From Antedon mediterranea (lineage: Eukaryota; Echinodermata; Crinoidea; Comatulida; Antedonidae): a DNA stretch of 64,000 nt. Of this stretch, positions 11,985 through 24,000 are shown in pieces; positions within the stretch are counted from its first letter, which is position 1; each line of letters starts with the position of its first letter. The position numbers were made by a program, and so were the translations under genes. Below the pieces are notes generated by a model. It made no database searches. It was not told where the DNA came from and was given only the letters and a program-made list of their open reading frames with translations. Location: NCBI RefSeq assembly GCF_964355755.1, contig NC_092671.1, positions 37,465,304-37,529,303 of the forward strand. Reading direction: 5' to 3'.

Positions 11985-14900
11985 ATGATTTACACAATAA
12001 CTGTTCTCATTTGGATGGTCGGACGCTTCCTGGGAAGTTTTTGGCCAAAAGATGACGAATCTGCAATAGGTAAACATTTATAAATACTTAAAATGTTGCA
12101 TTTTATGTTCAGTCTCTTGCAGGCGGCGTACCTGGATAAGCTTTGTGCAGTATACTCGAAGTAGTTCAACCCAACTCAGCTACTTACCAGGTACAGTATG
12201 TGATGCAGAAACAGATCCCGAAGGGGGAGGGTGGTGCCACACTGAGGCAGAGGTAGATCAAGAGGGGCCCCATTTGGAAAGTTAAAAGGTTGCAGGATTT
12301 TTTATTTCAGGACAGCTCGAGTCCCATCCCATATTGATGTCGCCTATCTATTCCCAACATCATTTTTCCTGGTTCCTGGTTCGGTCCTCAGGGATGTCGA
12401 TGGGGAATTGACATCATAATCAGTTGCACAATTTAAAAGCCATCTACCAACCCCTATAATCAACCTAATTCCTATACCTAAATAAACTGAACCAATTATC
12501 TCTAAATAATTTTCTACTCAACAAAAATCGTTTTTTGTTTGTTGTTAATCACCTTGAAAGATGTCAATGTACATACAGAAATATGGATCCTCTGTGTCAT
12601 GCACAAAATGACATGAAATGGCCATGTCAATGGGTATACCAAGTTTTAAAAATGTGACATAAATAATAAAACTAGCTCATTTGTAATTGCCTAATTATGT
12701 GTTTTTTGCTAGATAAAATAGAAAGATATCATCCTACCAGAGCAGAGCAACCATTGGCCGGCAAATTGCCAGATGAAGCGGCAACATGCAGCAACATAAA
12801 AGTGACTGTGGTTGGAGTAGGACAAGTTGGAATGGCATGTGCCTTTAGTCTGATAACTCAAGTATGTAAGGCTTTATATCTATCACACCTGAATAGATTC
12901 TTGTCATTTGATTGGATGCTTGTGGGTCACATGGAGTTTAATAGACATACTATCAAACTCTGATGTCAGAATTTTTCTGGGCAAATTATGTTTAATATTT
13001 GTGCAATAGGGCAAATAATTTCACTCGATGGAACATAAAATTATCTATTTTTATGAGGCGATTGAAATTATTTGCCTCATTGCACTAATAAACATATGAT
13101 TATTTGTATAATATACAACCTTATTGCTGCCAATGTTCAAATTTAACATGGGGCATCATTCTAAGTTAAATCTTTTTTTTTTGTATTCACTTCTTAAAAT
13201 GGACTGTTTCTAATTTATTGACCCAAAAATTTATGGTTTTCATGATTTCCTTTTGAAAATCCTTAAATATTCTGGCTTTGAGAGAATTTCCTGTCTATAC
13301 AATTATCTTTTACAGGGTGTATGTAGTGAACTTTCTCTTGTTGATGTGGTTGAGGATAAGTTAGAAGGAGAAGTACTTGATCTACAACATGGCTTAGCTT
13401 TTCTTAAAGGAGTCAAAATCAGTGGAAGTACAGGTCAGTAAGTGTCTGCAGTTGCAAATGATAACAGAAGTACTGGACAAATAAACAGAAGACAAAAGAC
13501 TAATCCTTGTAGCTCAACTACTGTAAATAGCAAAAAGACAATGGATCTGTGGTTATTCAAAATAAGTAAGTGAGCGGTTAAGACAGTGGAACTGTCTCAC
13601 TTGCTCCATATTTCTTGTGGTAGAACGAGTCTTCTTGGATAAGGACTATAAACCATAGGTCCAGTGTACACATCTAGCTCTTGTGCACTTTAAGAACATA
13701 GCACATCTTTCGAGATGAGTAGGGGGTTACAGCCACTGTCACTCACACATACTGGGCACCTGTGGGAGAACTACTGAACAGGCTTCCCAGTATAAAGAAA
13801 TAAAATAATTATAACTTGGTTTATATTATTTGCAGACTATCGAGTGACTGCTGGCTCAAAGTTGTGCATAATCACTGCAGGTGCTCGTCAGAAAATTGGT
13901 GAGAGTCGCCTGAACCTTGTGCAAAGAAATGCAGATATCTTCAAATGTAAGGACATAGTTGTTTCAAATTAAAATAATCATTAAAAAGTTATTAATTATT
14001 ATATTAATTCAGAGTAATTTAAAAAATGTCTATAAAATGTGTAAAATTTGCATTTGCTCAATTCAATCAATTTGTTTTTGTCTTCTGTTTAAAGGTATTG
14101 TTCCCCAGTTGGTGAAGTACAGTCCAAACACTTGTATACTAGTGGTCAGTAACCCAGGTATGTAACAGTAATGTTTTTTATTTGTGTGTTTACTTAGGGC
14201 TTTAGAACTCTGATAATTGACCAAAACCAGTCATACAATTCTTAAATCTGCATTGTATCCATTTTATTTACTAAAAATCTTTTTTTTTGTCATCACAAAA
14301 GTTGACATTTTGACGTACATTACATGGAAGTTGAGCGGATTGCCTAGTAACCGTGTGTTTGGGAGTGGTACCAACCTAGACACGGGTCGTTTCCGTTTTT
14401 TACTTGGAAAGAAGCTCAACATTTATCCGACAAGCTGTCATGGGTGGATCATCGGGGAGCATGGTGACTCCAGTGGTAAGAATTTATTTTGTCCTAAAGT
14501 TCTGTCTACACTATCAAACTAGTTTGACAAAAAAGTGTGATGTGCCCAAATATGGTAGTGATATGCCCAAATATGTCCATGTATGTGCACATCACATTTT
14601 TTTGTCACATAAAGTTTTGATAGTGTAAACAGAGCTTAAGATTAGAAGGTTGGACTGTTTTCATCGGTGTTGGTAAAAATTCAATTTTATATAACTTCTT
14701 TTTGCTTTTGATCAGTTCCTGTTTGGTCGTCTGCTAACGTAGCTGGGGTGCCGCTTTCTTCACTCAACCCCCTAGTTGGTAGAGAGGATGATGACCAAGA
14801 TCATTGGTATGGCATCCACAAACAGGTTGTTGAAAGGTAAATTAATTTAGATATGTAGATATTAGATATGATATTAACCATTTCACTGAATTGGGGTTTT

Positions 14901-16062
14901 TTGTCATGCCTTGATAGATTTTATTATGGAAATAATATACAATGCATTATCAGCCACAACTTATTTACTCCTTGGCTTGTCTTTTAAGCCCTAGAGAGTG
15001 CTTTTATCTTCAATGTTACGGCCAATTTACACAGACGAGCAGTAACGGTAATAGAAACATAGAATCTATGTTATTCCTGTTAACCATTTATGCACAACAC
15101 GGAGCGGACGGTCAGTTTCCGCTCAGATTAGATACAGATTCCACTCGACACAAGCTACATGGTTTTCCGCTTACCATTACCGCTCATCTTTGTAAGTTTT
15201 CCTTTAGTGGGCTTGTTATAAACATATATCATTTCTATTTAATTTCTTTTTTTTTAAAGTGCGTATGAAGTGATACGGCTAAAGGGCTACACATCGTGGG
15301 CTATTGGTCTGAGTGTTAGTAGGCTTGCTGCCTCCGTTATGAGAAACGAACGAAGTGTCTTTGCCGTGTCTACTATAGTCAAGGTACAGTAATATTGTTC
15401 TAAATCATTAAGTAAACTTCTGTTTTTTAGTACTGGTTACCCGTTTGGTTTCTACTCTAAATTCAGAAATCAAGTTCTTACTTCAAGCACGTAGCCATGA
15501 TTTTTGCATGTGGGTTCTTTTTTCCTCCTGCAAGCATATGCAACTGAACAAAAAATAAAATGTAGGCATTTGTCCAGTAATGTGTCTGCTTAATATAGTA
15601 TTTGACAAAAATTGTCATGAGTTAGGCCTATTTACTAGCACATTTCACTAATGTTCTCTCTTTGAAAAGGGCACTTCAGGAAAAGGCGGGTTCTTTCCTA
15701 CGAACCCCCCTGTCTACGGGCTTGTACTTCTTACCTTTCCCTACTAACCATGCAATACAACTGCCATAATTGCCAGAATTAAAGTACTGTATGGATTATA
15801 ACATATTGTATAATAACCAAAATATTTGACAATACTCTTTGAGAGAGACAGAGTTGTAGTATAGTATACAAGAAATTCACTATTTTTACAGAATTACCAT
15901 GGAATTGAAAATGAAGTGTTTCTTAGCCTACCCTGCATTCTTGGCAGCGATGGCGTCGACCATGTTGTCAAGCAGAACTTGAATTCTACGGAACGTCAAC
16001 AACTGCAAAAAAGCGCTACTACATTATGGGATGTACAACAGGGAATAGATCTGGGGGAATGA
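11985..16062 (+). CDS. LDH: L-lactate dehydrogenase with hydrophobic N-terminal extension
   Basis: Nine exons join in phase: 11985-12069, 12713-12861, 13316-13433, 13836-13946, 14095-14157, 14302-14475, 14716-14836, 15260-15383 and 15892-16062. They give 371 aa, against about 332 for typical animal LDH. The enzyme interconverts pyruvate and lactate with NAD(H). Visible elements are the Rossmann [10 protein letters not shown], the active-site loop [18 protein letters not shown] with its arginines, [24 protein letters not shown] (catalytic Asp and substrate Arg), GEHGDSS with the proton-relay His, and the C-terminal [10 protein letters not shown]. All key residues are kept, so it should be active. 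The first exon adds [20 protein letters not shown], a hydrophobic stretch resembling a signal anchor or organelle-targeting peptide. An upstream ATG at 11971 hits a stop after two codons. Introns carry a SINE, a MITE-A and another MITE. Confidence 0.93.
13555..13805 (+). mobile_element. tRNA-derived SINE in LDH intron 3
   Basis: The 5' part TGAGCGGTTAAGACAGTGGA resembles the A-box end of a Ser/Leu-type tRNA. The body GGATAAGGACTATAAACC followed by AGGTCCAGTGTA resembles the conserved body of marine-invertebrate SINEs. It ends near TATAAAGAAATAAAATAATT. Boundaries are approximate. Confidence 0.65.
14496..14638. mobile_element. MITE-A copy in LDH intron 6
   Basis: AAGTTCTGTCTACACTATCA at the left and TTTTGATAGTGTAAACAGAG plus CTT at the right. 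It starts only about 20 bp downstream of the exon-6 splice donor. Confidence 0.88.
15016..15205. mobile_element. MITE-B copy (foldback) in LDH intron 7
   Basis: The left GGCCAATTTACACAGACGAG and AGTAACGGTAA are complementary to the right TTACCATTACCGCTCATCTT. A second member of the family lies at 27280-27458. Confidence 0.6.
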
Positions 16063-16321
16063 ATATGCCGCAGTCTGTATTGGTACTTTATACTTGTTAG
16101 TAGTAGTGGGATGGCCTTATTGAACATAATTTCCCCATGCTCAGAATAATTGTGCAAAAAGCCCAAGTGTTGGACAGAAACATCACAGTTAGTTGATTGA
16201 TAATCAATGTATGTGTGTTTTGGCATTGTTGTGAAAATTGTATATACAATATACTTACATACTAAATGTAATCTGTTTGGCCACTGACATCTTAGGTCTA
16301 AATTAATGAACACTTAGAATT

Positions 16322-16733
16322 AAATGCGTTACTAAATTTGAATATACTGGACCTAAACTCTGGAATTCTCTTCCTTTATCTCTTAAAAAATCTCATAACT
16401 GTGCTTTATTTAAACGTCAATTTAAACTATTATTGGTTGAAGGTTCTTTGTAAATTCTTTTATTATTGATATATTTGATATTTCTTAAATAATTTATATA
16501 ATCTATTTTTTACTTGTTTTTTTAGTTTTAAACATGTTAAACTTATGTGTTAGAGAAAAGATATTAGTTTAATTGTTGTTTTTTTGGAGTTTCTAATTGT
16601 GTTATATTATTAATATTTTATTTGTTTTGTTTTGAGGAGCCTATTCACCACAAGCTTTGCTTTCTTTTAGGCTCCTCCACTTTATATTTATATATTTGTA
16701 AAGTGAAATAAATAAATGAAATGAAATGAAATA
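16322..16733 (+). mobile_element. LINE 3'-end fragment with GAAAT tail
   Basis: The frame ending GPKLWNSLPLSLKKS...FKRQFKLLL then stop is the usual C-terminus of LINE ORF2 in this genome type. It is followed by a 3' UTR and a terminal (GAAAT)n tail at 16707-16733. Only the last part of the element is present (strong 5' truncation). Confidence 0.8.
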
Positions 16734-17038
16734 GTAAAATAACAGGGGTTGAATTAGCAATACCCAATTTAGAAATTGCAATTTACTAATACTGTAGCAT
16801 AGCAACCAAAAATATGTTGACCTAATATTACTAGTGTAACAATATTGTATTCTTAACCTTTTTTTATTTTATGTAATTTTGGTAAAAAGTATGCAAATGT
16901 CTTTCTAATTCTTCCCACCACTGCAATATTAAGGTGCTATATATTATTGTTGAAAACTATTGAACACAATGAATGTAGATAGACTAGAGAGTACACTAAA
17001 ATAATATTTGAAATTATTGTAATTGTAGGAAGGCTCTT

Positions 17039-17199
17039 AAGCTCTGTCTACACTGTCAAATTAGTTTGACAAAAAAGTGTGATGTGCCCAAATATGGTAG
17101 TGATATGCCCAAATATAGTAATGATATGACATCATGTCCATATATGGGCACATCACATTTTTTTTGTTACATAAAGTTTGATAGTGTAGACAGAGCTTT
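17039..17199. mobile_element. MITE-A copy
   Basis: AAGCTCTGTCTACACTGTCA at the left; TTTGATAGTGTAGACAGAGC plus TT at the right; complete. Confidence 0.9.
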
Positions 17200-17212
17200 A
17201 GAGTTGTAGTGT

Positions 17213-17333
17213 TAAGCTCTGTCTACACTATCAAACTAGTTGGACAAAAAAGTGTGATGTGCCCAAATACGGTAGTAGGAGCACATCACACTGTTTTTTG
17301 TCAAACTAGTTTGATAGTGTAGACAGAGCTTAA
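17213..17333. mobile_element. MITE-A copy, internally shortened
   Basis: TAAGCTCTGTCTACACTATC at the left and TTTGATAGTGTAGACAGAGC plus TTA at the right. About 45 bp of the middle are missing compared with its neighbour 14 bp away. The two copies are in tandem. Confidence 0.9.
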
Positions 17334-17548
17334 GAGTAGTGTTACTATACAAATAACTGATTGCTGGATGATCAAACAGGATGTAACATTATTAAATTAA
17401 TCAAGGTTTGATTATTCACGATCTTGAAAATAAAGCTAAATAAGTAGAACATTTTGACTTTGACTTTGTTAATTGTTATCGTAGTGAAATACAACACAAA
17501 CTCTCATGTGCCTAGCTATAATTCTGAAATAAATAACTTTGTATATAA

Positions 17549-17762
17549 GGGGCGGATACAGCATTATAGATCAGTGGGGGGGGGGGGGGAGCTAAATATT
17601 TCATAAATGATGATTAAAACGATCTGTCGGGTTGCATAAAAATAGGGATATAAATACTCATTATTTTACTTTAAAAAGATATGGCTGTTAAATTTTAGGT
17701 GGGGTGGGGGAGGGAGCTAAAGCCTGTATTCCCCCCCCCCCCCCCCCGCGCCTAAATCCGTG
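17549..17762. mobile_element. Foldback element with poly-G and poly-C arms
   Basis: GGGGCGGATACAG and a G run (17572-17589) near the left are matched by a C run (17730-17747) and CGCCTAAATCCGTGCC on the right. The short interior has no reading frame. Confidence 0.5.
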
Positions 17763-19440
17763 CCAGTATATACAGTAGGTAAAGGCGAGACTTATATTCA
17801 TTGTGAGGAGAATGAGCTGGCATTGGTATTGTATCTAGTACTTTTCAACCAGCTACTACTCCGCTCAGTCAACTGGCACAGTGTAACGCATAGGGCAAAG
17901 GCCCCTGGTTTAGCACTCCTAAGGGCCCTCCAACACTGGGTAGTTACATTGAGACTGCTCATGCTCTGGGGCCCCTAAAGCTCTGGGCCCCTGGGTTTAG
18001 CCAGTGGGCGCTCATAGTTGTTAAACGTCATTGTCTTTTTTTTCTATAAAATGAATTACAATAAAACACAATTACAAAAACAAAACGTTTATTAAATATT
18101 ATAAATATGTATAAAACTAATGCTGACCATTTTTTAAAAAGTAACCACAAAAGGGTATACCTGCCATGGATGCAAACCTGTGACCAATATTTATGAATAT
18201 CAATAATAGTCTTTAACTTTAATTTACATACATGTGACTTCAAACAATCTCATGAAAATAATGTTTGGTTACTAAATATTTTGTTTAAAGGCACTAGAAT
18301 TAAATGGAATGCTAACTTACAAATCTTTTTAAAAAAAACATAAATTTATATATATTTTTCATCAAGGTATCTATATATAAATTTACGTAAGGGCAAAATT
18401 CGGTAAATCGCGCGTTATTTCTAGAATGTTTACTCGATGGTATATAAAGTTGGTTCGTACTTTCGGTACTGATTTTAACCGCCTGATGTAACCCTGTTTA
18501 CTAATTAAATTGAGTTCGATAATTAGTTATTGACGATTAAAACGAATTTAGGTTCAACGATTTGCCCCAAATAGGGGTGTTTTTCGATCGTGGTATACAC
18601 TGTCTAATGGATGTCCGTCTGGAAAAATACCCGCAGACGATAATACGAGGATGCTTCGCATTTTCCTATCTCCTCCTACGATAATTGTTTTTAATGGCTG
18701 AAAACCGGTTGAACAGCTCGAGTACAGCATCATAATGTTGAAGACAGGCCGATTTTCTTTAAAAAATACTATTTTGATAGATTTAATATACGTTTATACA
18801 AATGTATTGATTTGCGATGAATGGAACATTCCAATCTCTGTTCCACAAGTGTCTATTCCCTCAGGCGTCGTAAAGGCAAGTACTGTATACTCATAACAGA
18901 AATTCGATCCATTTTTTTTTTCAATCTGTGCTGCAGAGGTTGGATATAAATTTTTTTTAAACGGATAAAGAGCTAGCGTTTTCACTCGCCGTATATTATG
19001 TATAAATCTTTATTATTGCAGTTAAACCACCCACATCATCACCCTTCCCTCACTGGCATGAGTAGCGTTGTAAAACCAGTAGAGGATAGGCCTACGGTAC
19101 ATCACATGCCCTAAACGCAGAACAACTTTGGTGGGTAGGGTAGGAACCAACTTAAGTATGAATTGGCTCTAAGAAACAATTGAAAACCATTAGGCCTACT
19201 AATTAAGTTGAGTTAGATAATTTAATATTTATTGACGATTAAATCGAATTTATGATTTTCCCGAATAGAGGTGGTTTTCACAAATTGTTTTACATTATAT
19301 AAACATATACACGTAGTGATGTATCGTTACATGTAGGGCCTACTGTACTATTTCAATCGACTAGGACGGTGATAGTTTCAACAAAGTATTACATCGCAAT
19401 GTTTTACTGTGTTTAGTGGTATATTATTTGTAAAACATGA

Positions 19441-19836
19441 AAATAATAATAATAATAATAATAATAACTGGTACTTGATATAGCGCATTATGCTGAAAGC
19501 CTCAATGCGCTTTACAAAGACAGAACAATTTAGAAATTTACAAATTAAAAAGTCGGTTTTGAGGAGAGATTTGAAGACACTGGTTTAAATAGGCAACGCA
19601 TTCCATAGAGAAACAGATGCCGAAGAAAATGAACGATTTCCATAAAACTTAGTGGAAGGATGAAATATATGGGCAAGAAGAGACTCAGATCTAGATCTCA
19701 GAGACCGCTTAGGAACATAAGGTTGAATAAGTTCAATTAATATTTCGTTACTAAATGGATAAAGAATAATATTTAAAAATTGTTCCTCTTTGCACCCATC
19801 CTCTTCCCCATCCCTCAACCCTAATGTTACATACAA
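19441..19836 (-). mobile_element. LINE 3'-end remnant (antisense)
   Basis: The minus-strand frame includes IQPYVPKRSLRSRSESLLAH and SFSSASVSLWNALPI, the C-terminal signature of a LINE ORF2. It is followed downstream by the AAAGCGCATTGAGGC / TAATGCGCTAT 3'-end motif and a terminal (TAT)n run (19441-19467). A related remnant lies at 37311-37740. Confidence 0.8.
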
Positions 19837-20062
19837 AACACAAATTAAGTTTGTTTAAATTTGACTTCAACAATTGGTTTCTCTTTCGGAAGTAATTCCC
19901 ATGGTGCTAATTTTAGTTGAGTACATAAATCACAGTGTCTATTTATTCGTTCCTGTAGGCTGTAAACGACATGTATTATTGTCCTGCGGTACGTACATTT
20001 GAAATCGCCAGTTTTTTAACGCTGAAATTATTATGTATTCGAGAACCATCTGTGGGCACGAC

Positions 20063-20099
20063 CTAGATGGTACGCGAGCGAAGCGAGCGTACCATCTAG
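20063..20099. repeat. Perfect 13-bp hairpin
   Basis: CTAGATGGTACGC, an 11-nt loop GAGCGAAGCGA, then GCGTACCATCTAG. The stretch is GC-rich in otherwise AT-rich DNA. No function is assigned. Confidence 0.7.
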
Positions 20100-20214
20100 T
20101 AGTTTACAAAGGACACATTATTTAGTAGTCTCAAAATACCCTAAATACCATCGGTGGTGTGTGCGCTATTGCTCCAAATTAATGTTTATACTTAATATTT
20201 TTAAATTAACAATC

Positions 20215-20490
20215 CTCCGATTTAGAACAGAGATTGCAATAATAGCAATACCCCTATTTAGAACAGCGATGATTGAATTAAACCCTATTTAGAACAAGGG
20301 TACATTAGCAATACTCCTATTTATAACAGGGGTTGTATTAGCAATACTCCTATTTATAACAGGGGTTGTATTAGCAATACTCCTATTTAGAACAGGGTTG
20401 CATTAGCAATACTCCTATTTAGAACAAGGGTTGCATTAGCAATACTCCTATTAGAACAGGGTTTACATTAGCAATATTCCAGTAAGTTTC
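20215..20490. repeat. Minisatellite, unit about 33-36 bp
   Basis: About eight imperfect copies of a unit containing TTAGCAATACTCCTATTTA followed by AACAGGGGTTG. It lies just beyond the 3' end of the FN3 receptor gene. Confidence 0.9.
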
Positions 20491-20494
20491 TTAA

Positions 20495-20500
20495 TTTATT
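20495..20500 (-). promoter_or_regulatory. Candidate polyadenylation signal AATAAA
   Basis: AATAAA on the minus strand 15-20 nt after the stop codon of the FN3 receptor. Another AATAAA overlaps the stop codon itself. Use is inferred from position only. Confidence 0.5.
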
Positions 20501-20514
20501 CTTTATACTTAAAT

Positions 20515-21025
20515 TTATTCTATATCGATAGTAGATTTAGATATTGCAACTGATGCATCTTCCTTCTTATCTTCATCCTCAATAAGTTCCTCAGTTTTTG
20601 CATGACCATTACTCATTTCTATGTTGTTTTCTATTAAAACATCCGTAGAATCTCTATTATCTTTCTGTTGAAGTGTAAATGATGTTTCCCCAATTTCAAG
20701 ATCACCTTCCATACCCGCAGTCCCTACATGACCGTTGCTCATTTCATTTTGTTGAAGTGTAAATGATGTTTCCTCAATATCAATTTCATTTTCTATACCC
20801 CCAGGCCCTACATGACCATTACCAATTTCTACCAAGTTTTCAATTGAGGTATTTGCGGATCCTTTTCTTTCTTGAATGAAATTTGATTCAAATTGTGCAA
20901 AGTTCAGATCCCATCGTTCTTCTGGTTTCATGATCTTCATGCTCACAAGATTAACATCTGCACGTGTCGTTGGAGCCTCACGGAATGTTCCATCCTTGCC
21001 CACAATTGTTCGCAGTACTTTATTC
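20515..21025 (-). other. Cytoplasmic tail exon of the FN3 receptor
   Basis: The terminal exon codes about 170 residues. It starts after the basic stop-transfer YSYRTK, has a Trp-containing block KPEERWDLNFAQFESNF, and then two copies of an acidic unit (GNGHVGPGG...IEETSFTLQQ and SNGHVGTAG...IGETSFTLQQ). A third NGH and an acidic C-terminus follow. It carries no catalytic motif. Repeated Ser/Thr and Glu suggest a binding or phosphorylation platform, which is inference. Confidence 0.8.
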
Positions 21026-24000
21026 CTTTGTGAAGTAATAACAAAGTTTATATTAATAGTAGGAGGAAGGACTTATGCTCTGTCTATTATCAAACTAGTT
21101 TGACAAAAAAAGAAAAAAAAAGCTTTGTCTACACTATCAATCTTTATGTTCCCATATATGGACACGATGATGTCATATCACTACCATATTTGAGCACATC
21201 ACACTTTTTTTGTCAAACTAGTTTGATAGTGTAGACAGATGATGGGTGACGAGTAAAATGTGGAGCTGTAGCTTGGTGGTTAAAGTGCTTGCCTTCCAAT
21301 CCTAAGGTCCAGGAATAATTCTGACCTAGTGCCAGTGTTGTAAGTCATGACTCTTTCAACTCCACTCCCTAAGCCTCAAATGAGACTTAGTTTATAAGCA
21401 TGATAAAGTATAAAATAGTTTATTCATCCTGTAATTGGCGAGTTTGTGCTCGCTGTTAGATGTGTATGAAATAAAAAACTTAAGTATGTACTTACTTTGT
21501 ACGATAACTGTAGACCAATATAATCATAACACCAATGAGAAGCAAGATAATTAATCCCAGTACAATGGAAATAATGACAACTTCTTTATCTTTCTCTTCA
21601 CTATCACCTTTACCATCATTTTCACTATCTGCTAAGAAAACATACCAAAATAGCTGTATAACATGCAGACATTTATAACACATAGAGTAATAACAGTCCA
21701 TTCAAAGATCATGAACTTAAGTTTATTTTGATAAAGTTTATAAATATGACTGATACAACGTATTTATTATTAAAAGTTAAAATAATTTGTACACTTCTAA
21801 AGCCCTGTCTACACTATCAAACTAGTTTGACAAAAAAAATGTGATGTGCCCAAATATGGTAGTGATATGACATCATCATGTCCATATATAGTCACATCAC
21901 ATTTTTTGTCACATAAAATTTGATAGTGTAGACAGAGGCTTACAGTGTTATCTGCCATTACATCTCTCAATGAAAACAGAAACTAACTTACTAAGTGTAA
22001 TAGGTTCAGAGTAGAGTGTATCTGAATAGTAGTCTGTGTTGTAGTAGCCTCTGAATTGGTATCTAAAACAAGAAAACAAAATTTATGCAAATTACAATAT
22101 GAACTATTGACAAACATTTAAACTGAATATTGTTGCTTGTTGGTTTTTATGGAAATCTTAAAACTCTGTCTACACTATCAAACTTTATGTGACAAAAACA
22201 TGTGATGTGCCCATATATGGTATCATATCACTACCATATTTAAGCATATCACTACCATATTTAAGCATATCACTACCACATTTGGGCACATCACACTTTT
22301 TTTGTCAAACTAGTTTGATAGAGACAGAGCTTTAGGGTTTTAAAGTTTTTTTAAATTAATAAATAAATAACTGTTAATTTTAACAGTATGAGCAGTGCAT
22401 TTTGTCCACTTACAGTACTGTACTAAACACACAGCACATAGGCAGAAACAAAAAGTAGTAAATTGTTCTAGTTGGAACGATATTTCTTTTAATTTAAACC
22501 ACAATTTGAATGAACAGAAAACTTACACATAAGTTTTTCCTGGCTTCAGTGGTCCATTACAGAAGGTAGTGGCAGATGCAGCACTGCAGTCAACAGAGCC
22601 AACATTTATGGTAACATCTGTAGCACGTTTTTTACGATTACCAGCTAATAAAAAGGAAAAACCAATATATATATATAAGTGCCTGTTTTTTTAGGGAGAC
22701 TAATTTAGGAATAGTTGGCTGTATCATTCAACACTAGGAATACTAACAACATAGAACTAGAACTAGAACTTGAGGCAATTAGACTACATCACCATACTAA
22801 GTGAAAATAAATCGTCCATTTTTTCTTATAAGTTTTACATACCATTTCTTACAATGCTGTAGTCAATGGGTTCACTTGTCTGATATCTTGGGGTTGGGTT
22901 ATTGTTGATTACCTGGCCCCAGCTTGGTAGCGTTGCATCCTGGTATGCCCCTGTTTCACCCCCTTTTGAATCACCAATTGCTTTAAGAAAATATATTTAA
23001 ATTAATTTGATCATTCCAATTATATATAAGTAGAATTAATATTGTGTAAATACTTTATTTGTCACTCTCATAACATAATATAAAAAAACTTCATTAACAA
23101 ATATGACAAAAAAAACCAAAATAAATCAGCTTTCGCTAATTGAGATTTGGCCTTTAACGTAAAATGCATTAATTATTTATGGTAACATTTGTTCTTTTTA
23201 GACATTAGTGCCATGACTTCAATTACCGTCATTGAATATATATATGCGCTATATGCGTAAATTGTATTACCATGTGATGAAATATGACCAAATTTGGTTT
23301 AATTATGATATATGCTTGTGAATATGATTCCTAACTTGATTTCATTAAATTTTTGATTGCGCACCATGAAAATCTAACCACATTGATTCCATGGTCATAA
23401 GGAATATACTCTGAAAAATTGACATAACTAGATGAAATTGATTTCAAGATAATTGACAGACAATATAAACATTAAGCAAAGAATAAATAAATAAAGATTC
23501 TGACAAAATCAATAAGGTCTTATAACCTTTAAAATATGTAAATAGAAACATATACCTTGTTGTTCAGCTACAATGATAACAAATGTGGAAACAGGCCCAT
23601 TATCTTCGGAAAACAGTAAGTCATTTATAGACACAGTGAAAGATGAATTAGTAATGGAATTTTCTGCAACCTTTTCTGGTTTCATTGTACTGGGCTCAGG
23701 TTCTGCAAAAAAAATTTGTTTAAAACCTCTACTAAAAATTATTATTTGTTTAAAACCTCTACTAAAACATTATAATTTGTTTAAAACCTCTACTAAAAAA
23801 TATTATTTGTTTAAAACCTCTACTAAAAAATATTATTTGTTTAAAACCTCTACTAAAAAAATAGTATTTGATTAAAATCTTTACTAACAATTTGCTCAAG
23901 ACATGGTTAAACTTTCCAAAATTCCTTTAGAAGTAATGCTAAGAAAGTTAAGTTGAGAATAATATTATAGAGAAAATCTAAATTACCATTTGGTGGAATA

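Larger units (their letters stand above)
16063..20514. other. Intergenic region between convergent LDH and the FN3 receptor
   Basis: No host coding exon is recognised. It holds a LINE 3' fragment (16322-16733), two MITE-A copies (17039-17333), a G/C-tract element (17549-17762), an antisense LINE 3' remnant (19441-19836), a short perfect hairpin (20063-20099) and a minisatellite (20215-20490). I see nothing recognisable in 18020-19440. Confidence 0.6.

Noticed and set aside
16063-20514. Possible phosphatase exons for the FN3 receptor downstream of its last exon
   Set aside because: I read the minus strand for the PTP signature (HCxxGxxR, WPD) and saw none; the region is repeats and non-coding sequence.
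23573-23875. Open frame of 100 codons with repeated LFKTSTKKYY
   Set aside because: It is the plus-strand reading of a 30-bp minisatellite in an intron of the minus-strand receptor gene.
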